64,000 nt of DNA from Coemansia sp. RSA 487 (Eukaryota; Kickxellomycota; Kickxellomycetes; Kickxellales; Kickxellaceae), in NCBI GenBank assembly GCA_027577595.1, contig JANBRJ010000057.1:1-64000 (forward strand). Direction: 5' to 3'. Below are positions 31,330-41,863 of the stretch, one piece after another; the stretch's first letter is position 1; each line of letters begins with the position of its first letter. The notes under the pieces were generated by a model, which made no database searches, was not told the DNA's origin, and worked only from the letters and a program-made list of their open reading frames with translations. Both the position numbers and the translations under genes were made by a program.

Positions 31330-33678
31330 ATGCTGGGGATCGGCCACATCGAACGCAAGGAACGCAAGGCCACGCCCACATCAATGGTCGACAGATCGAC
31401 GTACCGACAAAGCTGGAGCAGCGACGAGCCATCCTCCAGCAGCAACAGTGTAAAGGACACAAAGAGTCTGTGGAGCAAGCTACGCAGACAAGCTAGTCGC
31501 ATGCATGTCAGCCAATCGACGCAATCCAACCGCTCGTCGATAAACTATCAGCAGGGCTCGTTCCCGTACATCGACAAGAAAAGAGCATACTCCAGCCCAC
31601 ATACCGCAAAACCCATGGTTACCGGAACTCCCGTATCTGTGGAACGGCCGCTGGCGCTGCAACCGTCCCAGCAGCACCGGCCCGGGGCCGCCAGGAACTC
31701 AATGACATCGTGGTCTGCAAGTACAGACGAAATTAACGCAAAATCGTCTGAAGCAAGCATACGTCATCAGTCGCTTGTCCCAGGTCTTGAGCGACTCAAA
31801 TCGCTGTCTGTTTTGGGGAGTGAGACAAACGTAAGCATTCTCAGGCACGATGAAAAGCAGATGCGGGAGCCAGCTAGTTTGGCACCTACGCTGCCCTCGA
31901 ACAAACCGCGGTCAAACAGCTATCTGGGGGCAGCGAACGCCCAGAAGATGGCGCCAGCAATGACACGAGTGTCCACAGACGTGTACCGGACCACAGGAGC
32001 TGGCCAGGGCGGCAGGAGGCAAGTGCCAGCGCACAGCTACAGCATGGACATTCCACGGTCGACTAACACACAGCAGCACCAGCAACAAAGGCAGCCGCCG
32101 GTCGACCACAAGAACGCGGAAAACATTTCTGCCGAGTCCATCCACCGGATGCTAGGCGAATACACAGGCAAGACGGCTAACGTGAAGGGCAAGCCACGGC
32201 TACGCCGACTGATGATGTTTCCCGGCGCAAACAAACAGCAGTCGAACCCACAGGATCGTATCATCGAACTATCGTTAGGCGGATCTGGGCTTGAGAGAAT
32301 CGCAGAAGACGAGGAGCAGCATCAGCAGAATATCCAAAGGCGCGCAAGCACAAGCACAAGCACAAGCACAAGCATAAGCAATGCCAAGACAATGCTAGTA
32401 TTTGACGAGCCCGAGTCTGTGCTTCCACCATCGGATCGCGCGCTTCCCGGCGAGACCCATCCCAGCAACTACTCCCTGTCCCAGAGCAAGGCAGACATTG
32501 CACAGAGCCGCAGTCAGCCTTCATCGGTACGTATGCACGCTGTAGATAGCGTGGCTCTTGATTATAGAAACGACGCAAAGCGGTTCTCGGAGAACAGCGG
32601 ATCCACCGTATCAAGCGGCGAGACCCTGGAAACGCACAACGAGCACGACGGCGCTGCAGCTGCCAAGAACAGCACGGAGCGGTTCCCAAGCATCAGCCGC
32701 TCGTCAAACGGCACTCCGCCAAAGAGGCCGGTATCCACGCAGGTCGTGTCGCAGCAGCGGCAGCCTCAGAAGCGCCCGCCGCGACTGTCGTTCTCTAACG
32801 GATTACAGCAGCGGCCAAAGGCGATCTACAACGACGGATCCAGCTTGGTCCCTTCGCCTACTAAAGAACACCCGCCAAAGCTGGTCCCTATGGTCCATGG
32901 CCAAGTTTCCGAGAAAGACCTTGTGCTTGATCCAACAGTGTACCGCAACACGTTCTTCAATGCGCGGCCGCTGGATGAGCAGAAGCAGCTGGAGACGGCT
33001 GTGCTGAACAGGACTGGGCGGCTGAGCTCGGGCGAGTCCACAAAGTTCCTTGTCAGAAGCGCATCGGACGACACGCTGAACAGCCACGGCGGCAGCACCA
33101 CGGCAGTGGAGTCATCGGGCAAGGTGCGGTTCTCTGGAGACCTTGACTACATCCCTGACTACTACCTGGATCCCGAGTTTGCGCATGACGCTGATGGCAG
33201 CGCCGAAGCTTGCGTGGGTCCTGAAGATATTTCGACGCATGGCAGGGGGCGCGGCTTCTCGTCGTCGATGCCGTCGATGGCAAGCACCAGCAGCAACAGC
33301 AACAACCGCGGTTTGGGCGGCGTTGCCGGAGAGCCGGCCGATTCATCGGATCTGCGGCGACGCCCTTCCGAGCCAACACCCTCATCATCCAAGGCCAAGG
33401 CCAAGGCCAAGGCCAGCGCTGTTACTCCAGCAGCCGCTGCTTCTGCAGAGAAGCCAGCAAACAGCAACAGCGCCAGCGTGGCCGAGCAGGAGGTCGAGGT
33501 TCTGCGGCGCACGATCCGTATCCTGCAGTCGCGGAACGACATGCTCAGCGAGCTCGTTGGGCTGAATCCGCTGGACGCCGTGCCCGATCACGTCAAGACG
33601 CACATCCGCACCGTCGAGCTCGAAAACGCTTGGCTTCACAGGGAGCTCAGCAAGCTCAAGCAATCGTCGCTGCGCTAG
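31330..33678 (+). CDS. Large disordered protein with C-terminal coiled coil (782 aa)
   Basis: The frame begins MLGIGHIERKERKATPTSMV; the ATG at 31330 is the first in frame. Residues 30-700 are Ser/Gln/Pro/Arg-rich and likely disordered, with a basic stretch TANVKGKPRLRRLMMFPGA (near 285), a Ser-Thr dipeptide run (AGCACA units at 32345-32380), a phospho-site-like RFSGDLDYIPDYYLDPEF (near 600), and a Lys-Ala run. The last 65 residues form an amphipathic helix (VEVLRRTIRILQSRNDMLSE and VELENAWLHRELSKLKQ) likely to be a coiled coil. Scaffold or adaptor role is inference; no family was recognised. Confidence 0.78.
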   Translation: MLGIGHIERKERKATPTSMVDRSTYRQSWSSDEPSSSSNSVKDTKSLWSKLRRQASRMHVSQSTQSNRSSINYQQGSFPYIDKKRAYSSPHTAKPMVTGTPVSVERPLALQPSQQHRPGAARNSMTSWSASTDEINAKSSEASIRHQSLVPGLERLKSLSVLGSETNVSILRHDEKQMREPASLAPTLPSNKPRSNSYLGAANAQKMAPAMTRVSTDVYRTTGAGQGGRRQVPAHSYSMDIPRSTNTQQHQQQRQPPVDHKNAENISAESIHRMLGEYTGKTANVKGKPRLRRLMMFPGANKQQSNPQDRIIELSLGGSGLERIAEDEEQHQQNIQRRASTSTSTSTSISNAKTMLVFDEPESVLPPSDRALPGETHPSNYSLSQSKADIAQSRSQPSSVRMHAVDSVALDYRNDAKRFSENSGSTVSSGETLETHNEHDGAAAAKNSTERFPSISRSSNGTPPKRPVSTQVVSQQRQPQKRPPRLSFSNGLQQRPKAIYNDGSSLVPSPTKEHPPKLVPMVHGQVSEKDLVLDPTVYRNTFFNARPLDEQKQLETAVLNRTGRLSSGESTKFLVRSASDDTLNSHGGSTTAVESSGKVRFSGDLDYIPDYYLDPEFAHDADGSAEACVGPEDISTHGRGRGFSSSMPSMASTSSNSNNRGLGGVAGEPADSSDLRRRPSEPTPSSSKAKAKAKASAVTPAAAASAEKPANSNSASVAEQEVEVLRRTIRILQSRNDMLSELVGLNPLDAVPDHVKTHIRTVELENAWLHRELSKLKQSSLR
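32345..32380. repeat. (AGCACA)n hexamer run encoding Ser-Thr
   Basis: About five near-perfect AGCACA units inside the disordered-protein gene, encoding alternating Ser-Thr. In frame, so length change would not disrupt the gene. Confidence 0.8.
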
Positions 33679-34041
33679 ACTTGTGTGTTTACCAAAACAT
33701 CGGCTTTCTGCCTCGATTTCATATCTACAAACATCCAAAAAGGTCTCTGTGCACCTTTTTTTTATATATCTCGCCCCTAATGCGCACTCCCTCCCCCACT
33801 AAACGACTCTTTAACCACAGCGGCTGGACCGTTGTTGTCAACGATAACTATCCCTGACTGCACTGCTGTGTGCCACTGGAATTGGTTTCCCCTCCTCCTG
33901 AGATATCATCCCCTCCGTTTTAACGATAAACGATCACAACACCCTTTTTTTACCTTTCCTTTTTTGCTTCATTCTTTTTTCTCCCTTCAACCTCTTGTTT
34001 CTTCTTGCGTTACATACATCGTTTTCCACAACACCACCACC

Positions 34042-34076
<35 letters not shown>

Positions 34077-34135
34077 AACAATTATAATTACCTCGACACT
34101 TGCATAGCAAGAAAAGATGTACTGATTGGCACAGA
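33679..34135. other. Intergenic: 3' flank and promoter of the LRR gene
   Basis: A 457-bp gap between two plus-strand genes, rich in pyrimidines up to 34000 and holding a (CAA)12 repeat (34041-34076) in the presumed leader of the LRR gene. No gene is seen. Confidence 0.6.
34041..34076. repeat. (CAA)12 microsatellite in the LRR-gene leader
   Basis: Twelve perfect CAA units ending 59 bp upstream of the LRR-gene ATG. As a leader element, unstructured CAA repeats are known to favour scanning; here this is only a suggestion. Confidence 0.9.
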
Positions 34136-35326
34136 ATGCAAGCCAACACCAAAACAGAAAAGGCAGAGATCCGGCGAGTAATGTGGTCGCCGTACCCAGA
34201 CCACTACCTGACGCTCTGGGCAATGCCGCTTGAAAGCGAAGCACACATGTACAGCCCATCAAAAAAATACTCACAGGTGCGCACGGTGAGCAAAAGCTCA
34301 GATGTAACTAGCAGACAGCGACGCATCCAGTGGTGGCAGGTATCGCGGGACTTTAAGCTAGACGACGATAACATGGAGAGCAGACAGGTACCAAACAAGC
34401 GCAAGGGCGCTGGAACGCGGGGAAAGACAACCGAAGTGCTTGCATCGCATCGGCTCAATTTCGGCAACCAGTCGATTCGGCGCCTATCGATACCTGTGTC
34501 CTCTGTGCCGCTTCTTAGTGGACTCGTTGAGCTACGGATGCCGCAGAACAAACTGACCCGGCTCCCCGAGTCCTTGTTTATGCTGACGCAGCTGGAGATC
34601 CTTAACCTCGAGAACAACAACCTGGATGAAAGGAACATGCCTGACCACTTGTGGAGACGCCTGGTCAATTTGCGTGTTCTGTTTCTTGCGGGCAACAGGT
34701 TCCGCCAGCTGCCGCCGTCGCTAGGCCGCATGCCCAGACTCTTTTACCTGGACGTGTGCGACAACCATAGACTTACGCACCTCCCAGTCGAGCTGCTTGC
34801 ATCGCCGTCCATAGGCACGCTGGCAGCCAACCGCTGCTCCGCCGAGCTTGCCGAGCACATCGACCTTGTGTGTGGTTCAGGGATGGATAGTACTGGAGAT
34901 CGTGGCGGCGCTTCTCCTATCAGGTATATCCCGTTGCTAGAGATGGCTCCCGGGAGCATTGCTTCGCAGATGCGTGTGCCGCCGTTGGCGGGAATGTGTG
35001 TCCGGCAGATTCACCTGGCGATCGGCCGAAACGGCTCCAAGTCGGACGAGGAGAAGAACCGGTTGGTGACTGGCGCATGCGAGAGGATTCGGCGCAACCC
35101 AAGCGACTACATTGTGTCCAGCATTCTCCTCGGTGCGCTTGATTCAATCGAGACGCTTGCGCTGTGTTCGGTCTGCGATGAGCCCGTGTTCTATCCGTCG
35201 TTCTCGATCGCGCGGCAGGTCGAAACCCTGGAGCTGCCAGTGTCCTGGCATTGCTGCTCGGCAAAGTGTCGTGACAAGGCAGCCACAATGTCGGTTATCA
35301 AAACATCAGAAACTGTTTTACATTAG
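34136..35326 (+). CDS. Leucine-rich-repeat protein with C-terminal cysteine cluster (396 aa)
   Basis: The first in-frame ATG is at 34136. The N-terminus (about 110 residues) has a WSPYPDHYLTLW segment and RRIQWWQVSRDFKLD. Residues about 135-250 contain four to five leucine-rich repeats of the ribonuclease-inhibitor/SHOC2 type, e.g. LVELRMPQNKLTRLPESLF, LEILNLENNNLDERNMP and LRVLFLAGNRFRQLPPSLG. The C-terminal part has SVCDEPVFYPSF and, 19 residues on, WHCCSAKC, whose Cys residues could bind zinc. LRRs suggest a protein-binding adaptor. I do not recognise a named orthologue. It is convergent with the next gene, 65 bp away. Confidence 0.82.
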   Translation: MQANTKTEKAEIRRVMWSPYPDHYLTLWAMPLESEAHMYSPSKKYSQVRTVSKSSDVTSRQRRIQWWQVSRDFKLDDDNMESRQVPNKRKGAGTRGKTTEVLASHRLNFGNQSIRRLSIPVSSVPLLSGLVELRMPQNKLTRLPESLFMLTQLEILNLENNNLDERNMPDHLWRRLVNLRVLFLAGNRFRQLPPSLGRMPRLFYLDVCDNHRLTHLPVELLASPSIGTLAANRCSAELAEHIDLVCGSGMDSTGDRGGASPIRYIPLLEMAPGSIASQMRVPPLAGMCVRQIHLAIGRNGSKSDEEKNRLVTGACERIRRNPSDYIVSSILLGALDSIETLALCSVCDEPVFYPSFSIARQVETLELPVSWHCCSAKCRDKAATMSVIKTSETVLH

Positions 35327-35365
35327 AATAAACAAGAATGAAGAGAAGGAAAGAACTTAAAGATT

Positions 35366-35376
35366 GGGGGGGGGGG
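35366..35376. repeat. G11 homopolymer between convergent gene ends
   Basis: Eleven G in a row, followed by AGGA, inside the 65-bp gap between the LRR-gene stop and the minus-strand stop at 35392. Long G runs are error-prone in sequencing, so exact length is uncertain. Confidence 0.85.
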
Positions 35377-35391
35377 AGGAAGAGGGAAGCC

Positions 35392-36627
35392 TCAAGAGGT
35401 TCCATGAAAGAGCTTTTGGATCTCAGTCTTTAGATGCGTGATAAGCGGACATGTACCCAACTCGACTCTTGTGTTGCGGCGGTCAGTCAAGTACATTGTG
35501 TCGATGGGCAAAAGCTGGTACGTGCTGTTGATGATGAAAGCGCCGCTCCACCGCCCGCTGAGCGCATCGTTGAGGTTTGGTCCAGCAAACGAGACTTGGA
35601 TGCCGTCTCTTTTGCAAATCGACCACACGGCGTCGAGCATCTCGCCGCGGTGGATGATGTCCAGCGACGCGCATACCAGGTGGTAGTTGTAGAACTTTGT
35701 CCTGGCCACCGTCATCCGGCCATCCGCATCCGGGTATGTTGCGTTGGCATCGCTGGACGAGTTGCTGCGATGCACCGAAGGCGGAAACGACTCCTCCTTT
35801 TGGGGCACAGGTGCTAGCGACGATGCTGGTGGGGGCATGAAGCGGGTGGCAAAGAAGTTGGACAGCAAGCCTTCGCTCAGACGCTGCGTGGTTGGATGCA
35901 GCAACACAACATCCGACATGGGCGGAGTGATCAGCCGTGTCAAGCCCAACGGGTCCGCCGATAGATGGAAGTCGCGCAAAAACGATTCGGGTCTCAATCC
36001 CTTGCACACACGCACTTGGCACGTGCGTGTGTCGGAAAACGGGAATGCGTAAAGCGACAAGGACAACGAGAACGGGCGCACCGACACTTGCGCAACAACA
36101 AACAGCTCCTCGGAAAGCATCGAGGGGTCGGCGTCCTGCGCCTCTGCGACCTCCATGTATCTTGTAAACGCGCGGTCGTAGAGCATGCGGATGCGGGGCG
36201 ACCAGAACCCTATGTTGCTGTACTTGGCCAGCTCTTCGCCGCCATAGGCGCTGACGTTCTGTGCCATATGCGTGGCCGCCACGTGCACGCACCCAGTGAA
36301 CTGGTCAAACGGGAACAGAGACTTGCCCTCTATCGTGCGCCCACACACCTGGTACACTTGCCGCCCGTCGCTCAGCGATGGCCGCTGCTGCATCTCGTAT
36401 GCCACGACCTCGTTGAATATGATTGTGCGCTTCACCTGCCCCCCGCCATTGTCCATCGACAGGTGCAGCTGGTCCACTGTCGGGATGTCGTCTATCCGTA
36501 TCGTGCCCTCAAGGTCGCTCTCGTCCGCTGCGCTCACTACCACGGACTTTGAGCTGAACTGGACAGATGGGACATCGCCGTACTGGAACAGTGTTAATAT
36601 CCCGGGATTGTTGCTCGCCATTGTCAT
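35392..36627 (-). CDS. Class-IV aminotransferase-fold protein, catalytic lysine lost (411 aa)
   Basis: This protein is a diverged paralogue of the neighbour at 37072-38109; both have the fold of D-amino-acid/branched-chain aminotransferases and aminodeoxychorismate lyase. Shared landmarks: ITPPMSDVVLLHPTTQRLSE, EGLLSNFFATRF and a C-terminal CKRDGIQVSF with LPIDTMYL. The aligned segment PESFLRDF replaces the neighbour's PEAKNIQW, so the PLP-binding lysine is Phe here, and the HLQRL phosphate-binding box is also gone (FDQFTGCVHVAATHM). A serine-rich insert sits near residue 285. It is therefore probably not a PLP enzyme and may have a structural or binding role. The start is ATG at 36627. Confidence 0.75.
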   Translation of the reverse strand: MTMASNNPGILTLFQYGDVPSVQFSSKSVVVSAADESDLEGTIRIDDIPTVDQLHLSMDNGGGQVKRTIIFNEVVAYEMQQRPSLSDGRQVYQVCGRTIEGKSLFPFDQFTGCVHVAATHMAQNVSAYGGEELAKYSNIGFWSPRIRMLYDRAFTRYMEVAEAQDADPSMLSEELFVVAQVSVRPFSLSLSLYAFPFSDTRTCQVRVCKGLRPESFLRDFHLSADPLGLTRLITPPMSDVVLLHPTTQRLSEGLLSNFFATRFMPPPASSLAPVPQKEESFPPSVHRSNSSSDANATYPDADGRMTVARTKFYNYHLVCASLDIIHRGEMLDAVWSICKRDGIQVSFAGPNLNDALSGRWSGAFIINSTYQLLPIDTMYLTDRRNTRVELGTCPLITHLKTEIQKLFHGTS

Positions 36628-37071
36628 TATTAGCAGTTGTGTGTATTAGTGATTGGTGTGAAAATAAAATATCTGGAAACTTGAAATCAATGGAAGAGAA
36701 AAGAAAGAAGCGTGCTGAGCGAAGGAAACGGGACACTTTTATACATCTCTTGGAAAATCCACATCCATGCTGTGTGGGCGCGTCTGCACATACATCTCAG
36801 GTCATGGCTGAATGCAGCTCGAAAAAGGAGAAAATAATTGCGCATGCATACAGCCTAATAACTACGCCCTCATTATTGCTTCTCAAAACAAAGGCAATAC
36901 GTTTGACACTCCTTTCTATTTATAAACCAAGTAAAGTAAACAGCTTGGTTGGTTGTCATATTAATGGAAGATCTTTGGAATAACAAGGTTATTTGGTTTC
37001 AGAGATCATTGCACAAAAAACCTGCATGTCACATATATCTGCAATTCTAAAAATAGATGCTTGAATCGTCT
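36628..37071. other. Intergenic between the two aminotransferase-fold genes
   Basis: A 444-bp gap between two minus-strand paralogues holds the promoter of the left one. A/T-rich, with no coding frame of substance. Confidence 0.6.
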
Positions 37072-38109
37072 TCACATTTTGGTCGAGTTTTCAGCTGCCA
37101 TGTTTTTAACGGATTCTCTCAGATGGGCAACAAGCGGATCGCTGGCATCCAAGCGGTGCTCAGCCACTGCATCCCCATGGCCGTAGACGATTGTCTCGAT
37201 TGGCAGGACCCAGCGCGACGTCGATGACACAAAGGCGCCGTTCCAGCCGCCAAAATCCACGCTTGGGTCATAGACCACTTGGATCCCATCGCGGTCGCAG
37301 ATACGCAGCACCAGCTTCATCACCGTGCCCAAAAGCACGCAGTCCCTGGGCGCCGACACCAGTTGGTAGTTCAGGTACTCTGGCGCCCTGGTGGCACTGC
37401 TGCTGGAGATCCTCCTTGTTGCAAAGAAATTGGACGAAATGCCCTCATAGAACCGCTCACCCTCAGAACACCTATCTGTCAGGACCACCTCATTGACCGG
37501 CGGCGCAATCATGGGCTCAAGGCTTTCACGCTCATGTACCCACTGGATATTCTTGGCCTCCGGCGTATCGCGCCTAACCCCAGTGACAAACCGCACCCAG
37601 CACGCAACCTGCTTATGTGTGTTTAGGCAAGTGAAATGCAGCCGCGCTTCCCTGGTGCCAGCAAGCACCGTAATCTTCGCCTCGTCATCAGGACATTCGG
37701 CACTGAAAGCGTCGACGCCGCGCCGAATCAGTGGGCAAAGGATCCGCCGCCAGTACTCGGGGTCGTCCCGCCGCGCCATGTCCTTGGGCAACACCACGCG
37801 GTGCGAGTTGCCTAGCCGCTGCAAATGGTCGTCAAAGAGAAACACCCGTTTCCCTCCGCACACCGTGCGCATCGCTGTGTATATCCCCGTTTCACTGGAT
37901 AGCATGAAATCGCGCGCACTCATCTTGGTCTTCTGTTCTGTCACGGTACCAGTCTCATAGTCGTAGTCCACAACCAAAGATGGCTTGCTGTTGCTTTTAT
38001 TGGCCTCAACGCTGTTGGTTGCGCTCATCGTGGTGCGCTGCTGTAGCAGATGCTTGATAATGCCTTGTTTGCCCTGGCCCACTAACTGCGTCCGCAAATG
38101 CGTAAACAT
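37072..38109 (-). CDS. Class-IV aminotransferase-like PLP enzyme (345 aa)
   Basis: The fold family comprises D-amino-acid transaminase, branched-chain transaminase and aminodeoxychorismate lyase, all PLP enzymes. Seen: SSETGIYTAMRTVCGGKRVF, DDHLQRLGNS (Arg98, PLP-phosphate binding), PEAKNIQWVHER (Lys186, candidate Schiff-base lysine), VVLTDRCSEGERFYEGISSN (Glu222) and the C-terminal LGTVMKLVLRICDRDGIQV. Spacing from Arg to Lys (88) and Lys to Glu (36) fits the family. It most resembles the uncharacterised plant/fungal subgroup; the substrate is unknown. The first 27 residues are basic and hydroxylated and might be a mitochondrial presequence, or translation may begin at Met28. Confidence 0.8.
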   Translation of the reverse strand: MFTHLRTQLVGQGKQGIIKHLLQQRTTMSATNSVEANKSNSKPSLVVDYDYETGTVTEQKTKMSARDFMLSSETGIYTAMRTVCGGKRVFLFDDHLQRLGNSHRVVLPKDMARRDDPEYWRRILCPLIRRGVDAFSAECPDDEAKITVLAGTREARLHFTCLNTHKQVACWVRFVTGVRRDTPEAKNIQWVHERESLEPMIAPPVNEVVLTDRCSEGERFYEGISSNFFATRRISSSSATRAPEYLNYQLVSAPRDCVLLGTVMKLVLRICDRDGIQVVYDPSVDFGGWNGAFVSSTSRWVLPIETIVYGHGDAVAEHRLDASDPLVAHLRESVKNMAAENSTKM

Positions 38110-38419
38110 AAAGTTGAATTATAAGAAAATAAGAATGCAAATATCAGTAGTATTACAGCGCGAAAAAGATAAAGAGAAAAAAGAACTGGAACCCGTTTGT
38201 GGTGTCCCTCGCCCCTCCCTGCTTTTTCTTCCCACAAGCCCATTGCTACACGTCACTACTATCGAGAGCTTTGGATAAATACGCGCTCCATATCCCTGCT
38301 TCAATGTATGTGCTTTAATTAGCAACATGTATACAGAAAACAGTATAAAAAGATAGATCAACGACTGCCACTTCATCAACGAACGAGCCGCAATCAGTCA
38401 AATAGGTCATGTCTAAAGA
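38110..38419. other. Intergenic between minus-strand genes
   Basis: A 310-bp gap with the promoter of the class-IV enzyme. No gene or repeat seen. Confidence 0.6.
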
Positions 38420-41400
38420 TTAGTCCTTACGCCCAAGCATGCTGCTGATGGTTGTCATGAATGACGACCGACGGCTCTTGCGATCCGATTTGAGCCTCCG
38501 CATATGGTAGTCTATCGAGTCTGTGTCACTAGCCTTTGATATTGTGTTGGAGCTGCGCCCAGATACCGCGGTGTCTGGCGGTGACTTTGGTGTTTGCAAC
38601 GACGGCGGTGGTGGCGGGGGCATCTGCGGCATTGGTGGCGGACGGAAGCCCCGGTCGTCGGTTCCAAACGCATTATCTGGCTCGGCAACAGCGCTGTCGG
38701 TCCGCTTCTTTGCAATTCGGTGCTCAGCGTGCTTTGGCGGATGCTGGTGTCTTTGCTGCTGGTCGGGCTTGACATCACCATTGCCTCTGTGGCCCTTGGA
38801 TCGCGTGCCAAGTATGCCCTCAATTGCCGCCTGTTCGCCATCCTTGACCGCCGGGAGGCGCAAAAGCTCGAGCTGTCCTCTAGTCAGCCGCATCGACGAT
38901 TCATTCCGAAAACTATGGTTTGGATGACCGTCTGACGACGATGCGCGTGCTCGCTGCCTATAGCCGTACGTGCTCTGTTTCGATCGTGACATTGACGGAA
39001 TGACATCATCATGACTCTTGCGCTGCGAATTGGTCAGCACCGAAGAATCGTGCAATAGCGGAGATACTGCTTTGCCGCTGTCGTTTTGTGCCGACGAGGA
39101 GGACTTTGTCGAAGACGGTGGTTGGATCGCAAGCCAGCTTGACTGGCTCTCGCTCGAAAGCGTTCGCAGTGTTAATGGAGGCTGGGATGTGCTTTCAACG
39201 CCGTCTTGCGTTTGCTTGTCCGAAGTCCTTTTGGTCAAATGTAGCTTTTTATTGTGGGCCTGCTGTGGCAATGATGCGCTGCCTGTCTCACGAGTCTTGA
39301 CCTCTGCGTCGCTTCGTTTCCGTGCTTTTTCATGGACCGTATCACTAGCCTTGCCACTCACTATTGTTTCTAGAAACGGCACACCTCCATTTCCCGCACT
39401 ATCGCTGTTGCCTTGCTTTCCGAATACAAAATGTTGCTTTGGCGGGTGGCTGTCGTTGTGACGAGACTGGTTGCTGTTGGTACGGGACCTAAGCCGGTGC
39501 TTGAAAAAGTCCCGTGTGCCTCCGAGAAGTCCTGCGGCACCGCTGCCGATGCTGCTCGTGTTGCTGCCAATGCTGGCACCATCATGGTCCTCGGTTGAAA
39601 TATGGTCTTGGCTTTTAGGAGTTTGATAGTTATGAAGGCCCTTGCGATGGGCCGAGGATGTGGTCACTCGCCTAAACAATCCGCCTCCAAACAACGGCTG
39701 GATCGGGGGTTTGGCGTGTGGTGCGGTGGTTTTGTTGGTATCGAATGCAGGTATTTCGTGCGTAAGAAGCGTCGATGGCCCACGAGTTTGGAATCCTGGC
39801 GCATCGTAGGAGTTTCTTCTACGGCCTATTCCATCTTTTTGCGTCGGATGATGGGTCAGAATTTGGTTTGAGTGTCTCGTATAAGATGTCTGCTGCTGCT
39901 GCTGCTTCTGTTCAGATACGTTTTGCTCTGTTGAGGCTCTCTTTGCACCAATAGCTACAGCTTCTACTTTAGATGGTTCAAACGGAGGAGAAACAGAGTA
40001 TCGCTTTGGCACGGTTACTTTTGACGTGGCAAGCGTGGGCTGGGCAAATGCACTACTTCCAGGCTGCTGCTTTCCAAAAGACGGGCTGCCTCTGCGTTTT
40101 TCGCCTCTTTTAGCTCGCATAAACGGAGCCTCTTCACGCTCGTCATCATTCTGCTGCTGCTGCTGTGCTGCACTAGGTTTCAAGTGGCGATCAGCTTGTT
40201 CCAATGTAGTGGTGTTTTCATGAGTGCCGCCACTAGCTACATTGTCTGCAGCATAATCGATATGGGGGCCAGCACCAACTGGCGGCAACTGATTGAGGCG
40301 CGTGGATCCATTATCCGTCTTTCGTTGGGCTTTGGAGGCTTGCGCCATAGACGATTCTCTGGTGTCTGAGCGTGATCCGCCGTACACAGCCTCGACAGAA
40401 GAGTTTGTCGTATACGGAGGAAACCCACTGCTACTACTTTCGCTCTCCATCGGATCCAGCGAATCCGTGATATCACAAGCCTTTGACTCGTAGTCGCTCT
40501 CCTCTGCCTTTCCATTACTTCCTGCCTTGGCCGACTGCAACGGGCGGATATCCTGGGGGAGCGAGGTACTACGCTGTGGCCGACTAGATGCCAGCAGCGT
40601 TGGGTTCGGAGCTGTTGACCCGGATTGTTGTTTCTGCTGCTGCTGCTGCTGCATGGCAGCGGATGAGACGAGGTCTGGTGATTTTTGCATAGCGTTTTGG
40701 TCTGCAGACATTTGTGCATAATGTTCAACGGAACTGTGCATATTTGAGCCGTCGGCGTGGTCATGGGAAAGAGTAGAGTCGGGCAAAGAAGTGCCAAGAG
40801 TCACTGTAGCATCTGGAACAACGGCGTCATCATTTGTGTCTGAATTCACTGGAAGCAAGGAACTGCTGACGGCTTTCCGATTAGATTTACCGCCATCGCT
40901 GCTGTTTCCGTCGCTTTCTTGTTCGTCTTGTGGCTGCTGAAATATGCCCAGCCACCGAAACCGTATATCGTCAGGTATCATAAACTGCACTTGCTTTTTA
41001 GAAACAACAGGCGTAGAACTGCTAGGCATAATGGCCTGGTCATCGGTTGCAGCGGTGTTGAGGCTGCTTTCAACTGAGAGATTCGTGACACGGTGCGACA
41101 TGTTATCAGTCTCAATGCCGATTCTGTCGAGCGCCTGCTTCAGACTCGATGCTTGGCGGATCTCCTCTTTGATCATTTCGGCTAAAAGGTCCAGTGAAGG
41201 AGGATCTTTTGGATTCGGCTCGTTTCCTAGCGGCGCAGAGCCAACAGATGGACGTATCGAGTATGATAATCCTGTAGGATCAAATCCACCTGATATCCTA
41301 CCACTGTCGAGCAGCGAGTATTCGTCTGCAGATGTCATCGAAAACAGGCTCTTTTGCCTCTTGCGGCGAATCTTCTTGTCTACAAAAAAAAGATATTTGG

Positions 41401-41555
41401 CAACAAGAGATTGTTTATTAGGTATATTTTCTTTTCAAGGTGAACTACACAGGGCGAATAAGCAATAAAGGCATCAGCGTGTGCCATCCCATCTTATTCT
41501 ACCGAGTCGGTAGCATGGACAGAGCAAGAGTTCCGTAGAAATACGTACTTGGCAT
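38420..41555 (-). CDS. Disordered proline-rich protein (988 aa), 7-base first exon
   Basis: Exon 2 (38420-41379) is open for almost 3 kb. Upstream of its first ATG the frame reads basic residues (KKIRRKRQKSLFS) back to an acceptor TGTAG, and an exon of seven bases (41549-41555, ATGCCAA) joins it in phase across an intron with donor GTACGT, giving MPNKKIRRKRQKSLFSM. The rest is Ser/Gln/Pro-rich and probably unstructured, with several Gln runs, a possible short helix (LDLLAEMIKEEIRQASSLKQ, near 70), and a proline run (FRPPPMPQMPPPPPPSL) near the C-terminus that could bind SH3, WW or profilin partners. It ends with a basic RRLKSDRKSRRSSFMTTI segment and MLGRKD. A cortical or cytoskeletal adaptor is possible but not shown. 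Confidence 0.75.
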
Positions 41556-41843
41556 GGTTTATTATTAGAGCGGTGGCGGCAGACAAATGGAGCGTGGGTT
41601 TGACGGTAACGATGACGATGACGAAAGCAGTGAATAAAATAAAACAAGACAAATAAGGCAAATAGAGAAATAGAAAATACAAAGGGCGCAAGAAGTAACA
41701 ATCAGCCGTAAAAAAGACTAACGCAGAGAAAGAAGCATAAGAGAGAAATTTCGCAATGGGCGGAAGGTTGTGGTTGAAAGAAGAAAAAAGAACTGTACAA
41801 AGAAAGAGCGCAAAGTACGTGAAAAATAGAAAACGCTATGACA

Positions 41844-41863
41844 GGAAGGAAGGAAGGAAGGAA
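41844..41863. repeat. (GGAA)5 microsatellite
   Basis: Five perfect GGAA units in purine-rich DNA upstream of the proline-rich protein gene. Function not evident. Confidence 0.85.
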
